From contig JAJAZG010000310.1 in NCBI GenBank assembly GCA_026785865.1, positions 1-7,946 on the forward strand: a stretch of DNA of 7,946 nt. The letters run 5' to 3'. This stretch comes from Pseudanabaena sp. CAN_BIN31. GTDB taxonomy: Bacteria > Cyanobacteriota > Cyanobacteriia > Pseudanabaenales > Pseudanabaenaceae. Made by a program: the position numbers and the translations under genes. The notes beneath the pieces were generated by a model. The model was not told the DNA's origin, did not search any database, and worked only from the letters and a program-made list of their open reading frames with translations. Shown piece after piece: positions 1 through 5,733 of this stretch (positions within the stretch are counted from its first letter, which is position 1; each line of letters begins with the position of its first letter).

Positions 1-86
1 ATATAGGGTAGGGATAGAAGTTTTTGAAAGTGAAATAATTTTCGTCAGATTTTTACATCGTAAAGATATTTACAAGTTTTTTCCTT

Positions 87-480
87 AACAGCGATCGCAC
101 CATAAAGCGATCGCCCCAACCCTCATCTTCAAAATTCCACACAACAGCGATCGCAACATAAACACCTCAAAAAGCGATCGCATCAACCCTCATCTCTAAA
201 ATCTCGCACAACAGCATCGCCCCATAAATTCCCAAAAAAGCGATCGCCCCAACTCTCATCTCCCAAATTTCGCACAACAGCGATCCCACTATAAGCAACT
301 CAAAAAAACGATCGCACCAACCCTCATCTCCCAAATATATCGCACAACAGCGATCGCACCATAAATCCCCAAAAAAGCGATCGCATCAACCCTCATCTCC
401 AAAGTTCCGCACAACAGCGATCGCACCATAATCACCCAAAAAAGCGATCGCCACCGCAACCACCTCTCAAAAACCAACAG
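87..480. repeat. Tandem array of ~67-bp units, each with two HIP1 sites
   Basis: The motif ACAACAG recurs at 141, 208, 274, 344 and 411, with a shortened copy at about 87 and a decayed end at 475-480, so the period is 66-70 bp. Each unit reads: ACAACA, a HIP1 octamer, a short spacer ending in an A-run, a second HIP1, then a C-rich spacer (CAACCCTCATCTC). Exact GCGATCGC occurs at 91, 107, 147, 174, 240, 350, 377, 417 and 444. Degenerate versions occur at 214, 280 and 308. Start-to-start spacing alternates between 26-28 bp within a unit (16 bp in the first) and 40-42 bp between units. Outside the octamers the plus strand has very few G residues. The period is not a multiple of three and the short reading frames across it are artefacts, so it is non-coding. 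HIP1 is a known highly iterated cyanobacterial palindrome; the purpose of this tandem arrangement is unknown. Confidence 0.92.
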
Positions 481-518
481 CAAGATCGCAGCTTTATCCA
501 CCATCTAATCAATTGCAC

Positions 519-1331
519 CTAATATTCCCCCAAAGATTTAGGTCGAGGTTGTGGTTGAGCATTAGTTTGGCGCTGATTTGTATTAGGGTCAGATACTTCA
601 AATAAATGATTTCTCCATTCCACTGATTTCAAGTTTTCATTTTCAACAGGTAAACCCAATAGATATTTTTGATCATTAAATATGATTCCAAAGCTTCTTG
701 CTGCCCCTTTACGATAAATCCCAACAAGCTGAGGAGCACCACCACTCAATGGATCTTGTCCAGATTCTAAGGAATCACAGAATGCGCTAAATACAGATCT
801 ACTAGTTCCTTTAACTTCAGTTTTTTGCCAATTTAGATGACTTGCTAGAATACTTTCTTTACCAGAACCTAGACTTAAGATCAAATCTGAATGATTAGGA
901 AGTTCTGGTTGAGATGTTTTCCATCCATTTTTGTGACTCCAATCTAATCTATAGAATTCAAATGTGGATTTTAGGCTTTCATTTAGTCTTGAGCAGTACA
1001 AGATAGTAAAAGGATTTTGAACACAACTAGGCAAATCACCAAAAGATTTCATGATTAAGTTTGAAAGTTTTTTAAATCTATCACTAGGGTTTTCTAAATG
1101 TGAAAAAAGAGATCCGCAATCCATAAGACTAACTGCTTGACCAAGAATAAGTGATGGAAATAAAACATCCCCACAGTAGCCAAAAATGTCAGGATAAATT
1201 TGTGATGAAAAAAGTTTTCTCCCATAGTCCCAAGTTAAGCCTTGTCCCCAATTAATTCGACTATCACTTACCAAATAAAATGATGATGCGCCTCTTGAGT
1301 CAATCCCAATCCATGCTGCTAAAGAAGTCAT
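519..1331 (-). CDS. Proteasome/HslV-type Ntn-hydrolase family protein (orphan)
   Basis: This 270-residue protein is not a named gene to me, but the sequence fits the N-terminal-nucleophile fold of proteasome beta subunits and HslV. It begins Met-Thr, so Met removal would expose the Thr nucleophile. It then shows SDSR (Asp23), GRKLF (Lys39), a glycine-rich FGYCGD stretch at 50-55, SLGSGK (Ser156) and DPLSGG (Asp193, Ser196). With Thr2 taken as Thr1, Asp23 and Lys39 both sit 5 positions beyond Asp17 and Lys33 of the 20S beta subunit. Ser156, Asp193 and Ser196 all sit 26 beyond Ser129, Asp166 and Ser169. The constant offsets argue that the active site is intact. The last ~25 residues are rich in Q, N and P and look disordered. 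There is no signal peptide or membrane segment, so it should be cytosolic. No unfoldase (HslU, ClpX) lies nearby. The ATG at 1331 is required by the Thr nucleophile; no clear Shine-Dalgarno precedes it. The substrate is unknown. Confidence 0.8.
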   Translation of the reverse strand: MTSLAAWIGIDSRGASSFYLVSDSRINWGQGLTWDYGRKLFSSQIYPDIFGYCGDVLFPSLILGQAVSLMDCGSLFSHLENPSDRFKKLSNLIMKSFGDLPSCVQNPFTILYCSRLNESLKSTFEFYRLDWSHKNGWKTSQPELPNHSDLILSLGSGKESILASHLNWQKTEVKGTSRSVFSAFCDSLESGQDPLSGGAPQLVGIYRKGAARSFGIIFNDQKYLLGLPVENENLKSVEWRNHLFEVSDPNTNQRQTNAQPQPRPKSLGEY

Positions 1332-1376
1332 GTCTAGAAAACCAATGGAATAATACCCTAGTTTAGCTTAATGAAC

Positions 1377-1406
1377 TTGACATGGTTTAGTTTAAAATGT
1401 TAGCGT
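1377..1406 (+). promoter_or_regulatory. Candidate promoter, consensus -35 TTGACA
   Basis: A perfect TTGACA lies at 1377-1382. Eighteen bases on is TAGCGT (1401-1406), which fits only the loose cyanobacterial TAnnnT form of a -10 box. TAAAAT at 1393-1398 is a better -10 but is spaced too closely (10 bp). The element points away from the proteasome-like gene that starts at 1331 and towards the candidate RNA ending at 1630. The assignment is an inference from the boxes. Confidence 0.45.
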
Positions 1407-1412
1407 GATCGA

Positions 1413-1630
1413 GTAGTAAATTTATAGGTTTGAAATATCTATATTTTATTTAAAAAATCAAGAACGCCCGCTAGATTGCTACAGTGAGCACAATGCGATA
1501 CCTATACGCTCCATAACTCTTCGAGGGGCGTGAGCTCAAGTGAGCTACTTCCGTATTTTATGGGAGTGGATAGGAATTCAGGCAAAAAGCTATCATTGAT
1601 AATGCAGAGATTATTAATGATAGCTTTTTT
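1413..1630 (+). ncRNA. Candidate structured non-coding RNA, class unknown
   Basis: There is no convincing ORF here, but the segment is bracketed by a -35/-10 pair and an intrinsic terminator, and 1461-1583 looks less AT-rich than its surroundings. A long stem is visible: CCTAT (1501-1505) pairs with ATAGG (1570-1574), CGCTCC (1507-1512) with GGAGTG (1563-1568), and ATAA (1513-1516) with TTAT (1558-1561). That is 15 pairs, with one A/G mismatch and one bulged G. Inside the loop are AGCTC-AAGT-GAGCT (1533-1546) and a small CTC-TTC-GAG hairpin (1517-1525). The only two non-Watson-Crick pairs in this stem and in the terminator (1508/1567 and 1598/1615) are G-U when read as plus-strand RNA and C-A on the other strand, which favours plus-strand transcription. 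Start and end are estimates. I could not match it to tRNA, tmRNA, RNase P RNA, SRP RNA or Yfr families; a 6S-like RNA cannot be excluded. Confidence 0.5.
1584..1630. terminator. Strong bidirectional intrinsic terminator
   Basis: A 20-bp stem runs from 1584-1603 to 1610-1629 with one G-U pair and a 6-nt loop (GCAGAG). It begins with five A and ends with six T (1625-1630), so it can act in both directions. On the plus strand it would end the candidate RNA. On the minus strand it lies about 120 bp past the stop of the FemAB-like gene and has a T5 tract, so it probably ends that transcript too. Confidence 0.88.
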
Positions 1631-1749
1631 GTCGTCTGTGATAGCTTTGTGCTATTTGTCTCATTAATCTTAGTACAGGACAAAAAATCAAAAATGGATT
1701 TGTTGATGTGAAATGCGATCGCGTTGTGGATGTAGTAAAAAACAAACTT

Positions 1750-2949
1750 TTACACATTCAAATCGGGAGGAGCAAAATCAAAGGGAAGTTCATCATTAAT
1801 TGCTTGAATTTGCTTCGCCTCATAAGTATTCACCTCATTAATATGAGGAATCAAAATCTGCTTCAGCCGATCGCGATAAAAGCGATGCAAACTGTAATTT
1901 GGCGTAGCAGGAAAACCGCGCCGCTTTTTGTGTTGACCACCAGCCCCTGGATCGAAGCGCTTAATGCCTTGTGAAATCGCCCATTCTATCGGTTTGTAAT
2001 AACAAGCATTGAAATGCAAACAATCAATTTCTTGAATAGAACCCCAATAGCGCCCAAACAATTGATCATCTTTCCGAATACAGAAGGACATTCCCAATGG
2101 TTGCGGATGGTTTTCTATCTCTCCTGCCACAAATACAAGGCGATCGCGAAAACTATGGGCGAGATTCTCAAAGAACTTCCGATTCAAATATTTGCTACCA
2201 CCCCAAAACTTATTGCAATGATCGTTATATAGCTCATACATATAGCCATAAAAATAATGCGGAATCTCTTCACCTGTATAAACACGCATCAAAATCCCCG
2301 TGCTTTCTACAGACTTCCGTTCGCGCTTGATGTTGCGGCGCTGATTCGCATTGAAATTTTTGAGATAATCATCAAAATCCGTAAACTCTTGATTTTCCCA
2401 AACATAGCTATGGTGCATCCAAGTCGTAAAGCCTCGCGACTCTAATTCGTGCTTCCAACTCGGATCGACATATAAGAAGTTACAACCCGACATTTGATGT
2501 TTGTCGCATAGGCGATCAATTTCCGCCAACATCAAATCGTAAATTTTCGATAATTCATCGGGTTTATCGTCCAACTGAGGATGCACCAAAAAACGATAAC
2601 CCACCGCAGGCGTAAACGGAGCCATCCCCAATAACTTCGGATAATACTCAATCCCCAATCGATAAGACAAATCCGCCCATTGGTGATCAAATATAAACTC
2701 ACCCTGACTATGCCCCTTCAAATACAAGGGCGCAGCAGCCACCAATACATCCCCTTGCCATACTAATAAATGACTAGGTAGCCATCCCTGCTGCGCGATC
2801 GCGCAGCCCGAAGTCTCCAAATTCGACAGCCATTCCCACTCAAAAAAAGGAGTCGCTAAAGGTTTCGCCAGAATATTCCAAGCCTCCGCCTTGACCTTAT
2901 TAACCGTATCCACCCAAGTCGTCGTATAACGGGAAGCTTGTTGCAGCAT
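1750..2949 (-). CDS. FemAB-like (DUF482) predicted N-acyltransferase
   Basis: This 399-residue protein belongs, by recognition, to the FemAB-like/DUF482 family (COG3146, GNAT-related fold), annotated as predicted N-acyltransferases or peptidoglycan-biosynthesis-like proteins. No substrate has been settled for the family that I know of. Family landmarks, numbered from the chosen ATG, are PFFEWEWLSNLE (34-45), DHQWADLS (88-95), YYPKLLGMAPFTP (102-114), NQRRNIKRER (202-211) and the C-terminal FDPGAGGQHK (332-341) followed by a basic RRGF. Length is typical. The frame stays open to a TTG at 3015, but the added 22 residues look unlike the family, and a minus-strand TATACT that could serve as a -10 box (2984-2989) falls inside that extension, so the ATG at 2949 is preferred. 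It contains HIP1 sites at 2140 and 2795, so it looks long resident. It is a single gene, convergent with the candidate RNA. Confidence 0.85.
   Translation of the reverse strand: MLQQASRYTTTWVDTVNKVKAEAWNILAKPLATPFFEWEWLSNLETSGCAIAQQGWLPSHLLVWQGDVLVAAAPLYLKGHSQGEFIFDHQWADLSYRLGIEYYPKLLGMAPFTPAVGYRFLVHPQLDDKPDELSKIYDLMLAEIDRLCDKHQMSGCNFLYVDPSWKHELESRGFTTWMHHSYVWENQEFTDFDDYLKNFNANQRRNIKRERKSVESTGILMRVYTGEEIPHYFYGYMYELYNDHCNKFWGGSKYLNRKFFENLAHSFRDRLVFVAGEIENHPQPLGMSFCIRKDDQLFGRYWGSIQEIDCLHFNACYYKPIEWAISQGIKRFDPGAGGQHKKRRGFPATPNYSLHRFYRDRLKQILIPHINEVNTYEAKQIQAINDELPFDFAPPDLNV
2790..2807. repeat. 18-bp perfect palindrome around a HIP1 site
   Basis: GCTGCGCGATCGCGCAGC is its own reverse complement and extends the HIP1 octamer at 2795-2802 by five bases on each side. 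It lies inside the FemAB-like coding region, in codons for the segment around residues 48-54. Confidence 0.9.
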
Positions 2950-3006
2950 AGTGAAAGTCTTGGCAGTATTAAATAAAGTGCTTAGTATACATAGCTTAAC
3001 AAATAC

Positions 3007-3057
3007 AAACCCCAACCTCAGGATGATTGCAGCGTCATCTTTCTAGCTTTGGGGTTT
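3007..3057. repeat. Nested inverted repeat upstream of the FemAB-like gene
   Basis: AAACCCCAA (3007-3015) is the exact reverse complement of TTGGGGTTT (3049-3057). Nested inside, GATGA (3022-3026) pairs with TCATC (3035-3039) around an 8-nt loop. It lies about 60 bp upstream of the preferred ATG of the minus-strand gene. It could be an operator, an RNA hairpin or a weak terminator; no U-tract follows on either strand. Confidence 0.5.
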
Positions 3058-3121
3058 TAGAGAAGCAAGAAACTTGTGAATTTATGTAAACAAATAGTGT
3101 CATGTAATACTAACTGAGTTA

Positions 3122-3372
3122 ATGTATATACAAGGCACAAGAGACAAAGAAACTCAATCCAAACGCAAACCCAGCTTAGATATTGAAACTAAAATTTCAG
3201 TCGAAGAGGAGGAAGCAAAGAGAAAGAGTTAAAAGTCAGAAATCAGTTCAAAGTCGGATTGATACTTTGTTGCTCCCCACGATTCTTCGATCTTTACGGG
3301 GCAGTGCTTATTCTAAAGGTCGGTGTAGTTTTGATAACTTCGATAGCCTGTATTGTTATTGGGGTCTCTTAA
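3122..3372 (+). pseudogene. Possible small, frame-disrupted membrane-protein gene
   Basis: I do not recognise this gene. An ATG at 3122 opens a 36-codon frame, ending in TAA at 3230-3232, for a highly charged peptide (MYIQGTRDKE at the start, EEEEAKRKS at the end). A second frame, open from 3193 to a TAA at 3370-3372, encodes a hydrophobic segment (GAVLILKVGVV then LITSIACIVIGVS), as expected for one membrane helix. The frames overlap between 3193 and 3230, so a single indel there would join them into a small protein with a charged N-terminus and one C-terminal helix. A weak promoter (TTTATG at 3081, 18 bp, TAATAC at 3105) and a GAG just before the ATG are compatible with expression. A hairpin starts right after the second stop. 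It could instead be two short peptides or chance. Confidence 0.27.
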
Positions 3373-3422
3373 AATTCTGTCTAGTGTTCTTTTGAGTTTT
3401 GACTCAACACAAAGACAAAATT
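3373..3422 (+). other. Long imperfect hairpin after the small ORF
   Basis: Paired segments are AATT (3373-3376) with AATT (3419-3422), TGTCT (3378-3382) with AGACA (3413-3417), GTGTT (3384-3388) with AACAC (3406-3410), and GAGT (3394-3397) with ACTC (3402-3405), closing a TTTG loop. The mispaired stretches are short, the largest being a 5-nt pyrimidine bulge. It starts on the base after the TAA at 3370-3372. No U-tract follows, so a 3'-UTR stabiliser or processing hairpin is as likely as a terminator. Confidence 0.5.
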
Positions 3423-3532
3423 GAGACAAACTTATGTAGTTAAAAAAATAAGGGCTACAGCGTACAGTTAATCAATACCAAACACGTTCCAGTAAACCTC
3501 TAGTAAAAACTAAACTTGAATTATTTAAAGAC

Positions 3533-3570
3533 ATGAGTCTAGCAGCCTTCTGCTAGACTCATTCAGTTTT
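3533..3570 (+). terminator. Terminator-like hairpin, 13-bp perfect stem
   Basis: ATGAGTCTAGCAG (3533-3545) and CTGCTAGACTCAT (3550-3562) form a perfect 13-bp stem around a CCTT loop, followed on the plus strand by TCAGTTTT. The U-tract is weak and offset, so orientation is uncertain, but the position fits the end of a plus-strand transcript from 3100-3530, insulating tpiA. The stretch 3423-3532 between the two hairpins shows nothing else I can name. Confidence 0.6.
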
Positions 3571-3619
3571 GGGGGCAAATTTTTAGAAGATGGGAAAGGC
3601 GATCGCTTCAAAAACACCT

Positions 3620-3650
3620 TTGCCGTGAATGATCCGTTGTTCGGTAAAAT
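3620..3650 (+). promoter_or_regulatory. Weak candidate promoter for tpiA
   Basis: TAAAAT at 3645-3650 matches five of six bases of the -10 consensus. The best -35 is TTGCCG (3620-3625), with a long 19-bp spacer. Transcription would start near 3657, giving a leader of about 43 nt. A HIP1 site (3599-3606) lies just upstream. Confidence 0.35.
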
Positions 3651-3699
3651 AAATAACAATTCATTATTTTCATGATCTTAAATCAAGGGTAAACAAGCA

Positions 3700-4449
3700 T
3701 TGCGTAAAATCGTCATCGCTGGCAACTGGAAAATGTATAAAACCCAGTCTGAAGCCAAAACATTTTTCTCAGAATTTCCTTCCCACCTTAGAACCACCGC
3801 TCCCCAAGCGGCGATCGCCGATCGGCAAATCCTTATTTGCGTCCCCTATACAAATCTGGCGATTTTACAAACAGTCGTGCCAGCGATCGGTCAAGCAAAC
3901 CTCAGTATTGGCGCTCAAAATGTCCATTGGGCAGAAAACGGTGCATTTACTGGTGAAATTTCTGCGCCGATGCTAGTTGAGATCGGCATTGAATATGTAA
4001 TCATCGGACATAGTGAGCGCCGTCAGTTCTTTGGCGAAACTGATGAAACCGTGAACAAACGGCTTAAATCTGCCCAAGCCCATGGACTCACCCCTATTCT
4101 TTGCGTTGGCGAAAGCAAGCAACAACGCGACGCGAATGAAACTGAATCTTGGATTTTTTCACAACTTGCCGCCGATCTTATCGATATTGACCAAAATAAT
4201 TTGATCATTGCCTACGAACCAATTTGGGCGATCGGTACAGGTGTCACCTGTGAATCTAGCGAAGCTAATCGCGTAATCGGACTAATTCGTAGTAAGCTGA
4301 TAAATCGCGACGTTACAATTCAGTACGGTGGTTCCGTCAAGTCGGATAATATTGACGAAATCATGGCGCAACCTGAAATCGATGGTGTGCTAGTTGGCGG
4401 AGCAAGTCTTGACCCAGCAGGTTTTGCCCGAATTGTGAACTATCGTTAG
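3700..4449 (+). CDS. tpiA: Triosephosphate isomerase
   Basis: A 249-residue TIM-barrel enzyme that interconverts dihydroxyacetone phosphate and glyceraldehyde 3-phosphate in glycolysis, gluconeogenesis and the Calvin cycle; cytosolic, active as a homodimer. Catalytic residues are all visible: Asn9 and Lys11 in GNWKM, His104 in IIGHSERR and Glu173 in AYEPIWAIGTG, whose second half is the flexible loop 6. The phosphate-binding YGGSVK and GVLVGGASL motifs follow near the C-terminus. Length is normal. The start is TTG: the first residues (MRKIVIAGNWKM) align with the family start, AAGGG at 3685-3689 is a well-placed Shine-Dalgarno 10 nt upstream, and the nearest ATG (3672) is out of frame. A HIP1 site at 3811 lies within the gene. 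It precedes the str operon by 193 bp, but that operon has its own promoter, so cotranscription is not required. Confidence 0.98.
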   Translation: MRKIVIAGNWKMYKTQSEAKTFFSEFPSHLRTTAPQAAIADRQILICVPYTNLAILQTVVPAIGQANLSIGAQNVHWAENGAFTGEISAPMLVEIGIEYVIIGHSERRQFFGETDETVNKRLKSAQAHGLTPILCVGESKQQRDANETESWIFSQLAADLIDIDQNNLIIAYEPIWAIGTGVTCESSEANRVIGLIRSKLINRDVTIQYGGSVKSDNIDEIMAQPEIDGVLVGGASLDPAGFARIVNYR

Positions 4450-4488
4450 TTTTTGTTTAAACCTTCATCCATATTTCATTTCTCTCTA

Positions 4489-4515
4489 GTCGCTGTACAT
4501 TAAAAAAACAGCGAT
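4489..4515. other. Weak hairpin after tpiA, overlapping HIP1
   Basis: TCGCTGT (4490-4496) pairs with ACAGCGA (4508-4514), extended by a G-T pair at 4489/4515, around an 11-nt A-rich loop. The right arm overlaps the HIP1 site at 4511-4518. It lies 40 bp after the tpiA stop and has no U-tract on the plus strand, so a terminator role is only possible. Confidence 0.35.
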
Positions 4516-4561
4516 CGCCACAGCCGACATAACCATAACAAAGCTTATCGAGTTATTACAA

Positions 4562-4591
4562 TTGACTTTGTGAGAGATACTTTGTTATAAT
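4562..4591 (+). promoter_or_regulatory. Strong promoter of the str operon
   Basis: TTGACT (4562-4567) is followed after 18 bp by a perfect TATAAT (4586-4591). The TGT before it (4583-4585) makes an extended -10 element. Predicted transcription start is near 4598, giving a ~45-nt leader before the rpsL ATG. It is the best promoter in the window and fits a highly expressed ribosomal operon. Confidence 0.85.
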
Positions 4592-4642
4592 TATGTGCTG
4601 TTGATTAGAATACACAGCCGCAGATATACCAAATCATCACTT

Positions 4643-5053
4643 ATGCCCACGATCCAACAGCTCATCCGCGGTGAGCGCAAAACCATAATCACCAAAACAA
4701 AGTCTCCTGCCCTAAAAAGTTGCCCTCAACGCAGGGGAGTATGTACGCGCGTCTACACTACAACACCTAAAAAACCCAACTCTGCACTTAGAAAAGTAGC
4801 CAGAGTCCGTTTGACTTCTGGATTTGAAGTCACCGCATACATCCCTGGGGTTGGGCATAATCTCCAAGAACACTCCGTTGTGATGATTAGAGGCGGTCGT
4901 GTAAAAGACTTACCAGGTGTGCGCTACCACATCATTCGCGGAACCCTCGATACTTCAGGCGTAAAAGATCGTAAGCAAGCACGCTCCAAGTATGGTGCGA
5001 AACGACCCAAGCCAGGTCAAGCCGCCGCAACCACTGGCAAGAAGAAGAAGTAA
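4643..5053 (+). CDS. rpsL: 30S ribosomal protein S12
   Basis: A 136-residue S12, part of the decoding centre of the small ribosomal subunit. Family motifs are MPTIQQLIRGER at the start, CPQRRGVCTRVYTTTPKKPN (27-46), LRKVARVRLTSGFEV and GGRVKDLPGVRYH. Lys43 and Lys88 (the E. coli K42 and K87 positions when Met is not counted) and Pro91 carry the usual residues, so no known streptomycin-resistance substitution is present. Asp89, methylthiolated in many bacteria, is also present. The C-terminus carries a basic tail ending GKKKK, longer than in E. coli. The frame is open back to a GTG at 4595, but that codon lies at about the predicted transcription start, and MPTIQQL is the conserved N-terminus, so the ATG at 4643 is the start. 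No clear Shine-Dalgarno is seen. First gene of the str operon. Confidence 0.98.
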   Translation: MPTIQQLIRGERKTIITKTKSPALKSCPQRRGVCTRVYTTTPKKPNSALRKVARVRLTSGFEVTAYIPGVGHNLQEHSVVMIRGGRVKDLPGVRYHIIRGTLDTSGVKDRKQARSKYGAKRPKPGQAAATTGKKKK

Positions 5054-5067
5054 GAATTATCCCCAAA

Positions 5068-5084
5068 GGGCTACTTAGTAGCCC
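5068..5084 (+). other. Intercistronic hairpin between rpsL and rpsG
   Basis: GGGCTAC (5068-5074) and GTAGCCC (5078-5084) form a perfect 7-bp, GC-rich stem with a TTA loop, 14 nt after the rpsL stop. No U-tract follows. In E. coli, S7 binds the rpsL-rpsG spacer to repress its own translation; a similar role here is an inference, as the sequences are not obviously alike. Confidence 0.65.
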
Positions 5085-5091
5085 AGTCGCC

Positions 5092-5120
5092 AAATTAGCA
5101 ATTCGTAAAATTAGCAATTC
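5092..5120. repeat. 13-bp direct repeat before rpsG
   Basis: AAATTAGCAATTC occurs at 5092-5104 and again at 5108-5120, a 16-bp period, in the rpsL-rpsG spacer. It looks like a local duplication; its role is unknown. Confidence 0.85.
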
Positions 5121-5147
5121 ATTTTATAAGGTGAATTTAATACTGAA

Positions 5148-5618
5148 ATGTCCCGTAGAACGAAAGCCACAAAGCGCGTAACCCCCGCCGATTCGGTTTA
5201 TAACAGCCGCCTTATCACTATGCTTACCCGCCGTGTAATGTCACGCGGTAAGTATTCTGTCGCTTCTCACATTGTTTACAAAGCTCTAGATACTATCGGC
5301 GAACGCACAGGTAACCCACCTCTAGAAGTATTTGACCGCGCAATTCGTAATGCCACACCATTAGTAGAAGTTAAAGCCCGCCGTGTTGGTGGTGCGACAT
5401 ACCAAGTGCCAATGGAAGTGCGTACAGATCGCGGTGTTGCCCTAGCATTGCGTTGGTTAGTTCAATATTCCCGCGCTCGTGCTGGACGTAGCATGGTTAC
5501 TAAATTGGCTAACGAACTGATGGATGCCGCCAATGAAACTGGTCAAACCATCCGTAAACGTGAAGAAACCCACAAAATGGCAGAAGCAAACAAAGCATTT
5601 GCTCACTACCGTTATTAA
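5148..5618 (+). CDS. rpsG: 30S ribosomal protein S7
   Basis: A 156-residue S7, the primary 16S rRNA-binding protein that organises the 3' major domain (head) of the small subunit and contacts E-site tRNA. It opens with MSRRTKATKR, as usual for S7, and shows the beta-hairpin region VEVKARRVGGATYQVPMEVR (73-92), LRWLVQYSRARAGRSM, and a C-terminal KREETHKMAEANKAFAHYRY matching the family end. Length is standard. The ATG at 5148 is the family start; a weak AAGGTG (5128-5133) is too far upstream to be a good Shine-Dalgarno. It sits 94 bp after rpsL in the same operon. The spacer holds a hairpin and a direct repeat that could take part in feedback control. Confidence 0.98.
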   Translation: MSRRTKATKRVTPADSVYNSRLITMLTRRVMSRGKYSVASHIVYKALDTIGERTGNPPLEVFDRAIRNATPLVEVKARRVGGATYQVPMEVRTDRGVALALRWLVQYSRARAGRSMVTKLANELMDAANETGQTIRKREETHKMAEANKAFAHYRY

Positions 5619-5643
5619 GAGTAAGCTCTGATTATTGAGTCTA

Positions 5644-5677
5644 AGGTACTCGCAAAATCAATGTTTTGCGAGTACCT
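5644..5677 (+). other. 14-bp perfect hairpin between rpsG and fusA
   Basis: AGGTACTCGCAAAA (5644-5657) and TTTTGCGAGTACCT (5664-5677) form a perfect 14-bp stem around a 6-nt loop (TCAATG), 25 nt after the rpsG stop. What follows is CACTATACT, with no U-tract, so it is not a canonical intrinsic terminator. I found no convincing promoter between it and fusA (TATAAC at 5695 lacks a -35 box). Candidate roles are partial termination, an RNase processing site or 3'-end protection. Confidence 0.8.
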
Positions 5678-5733
5678 CACTATACTATTCTTAATATAAC
5701 TTTTCAATTCCTGACAAATAAGAGGAACCTATC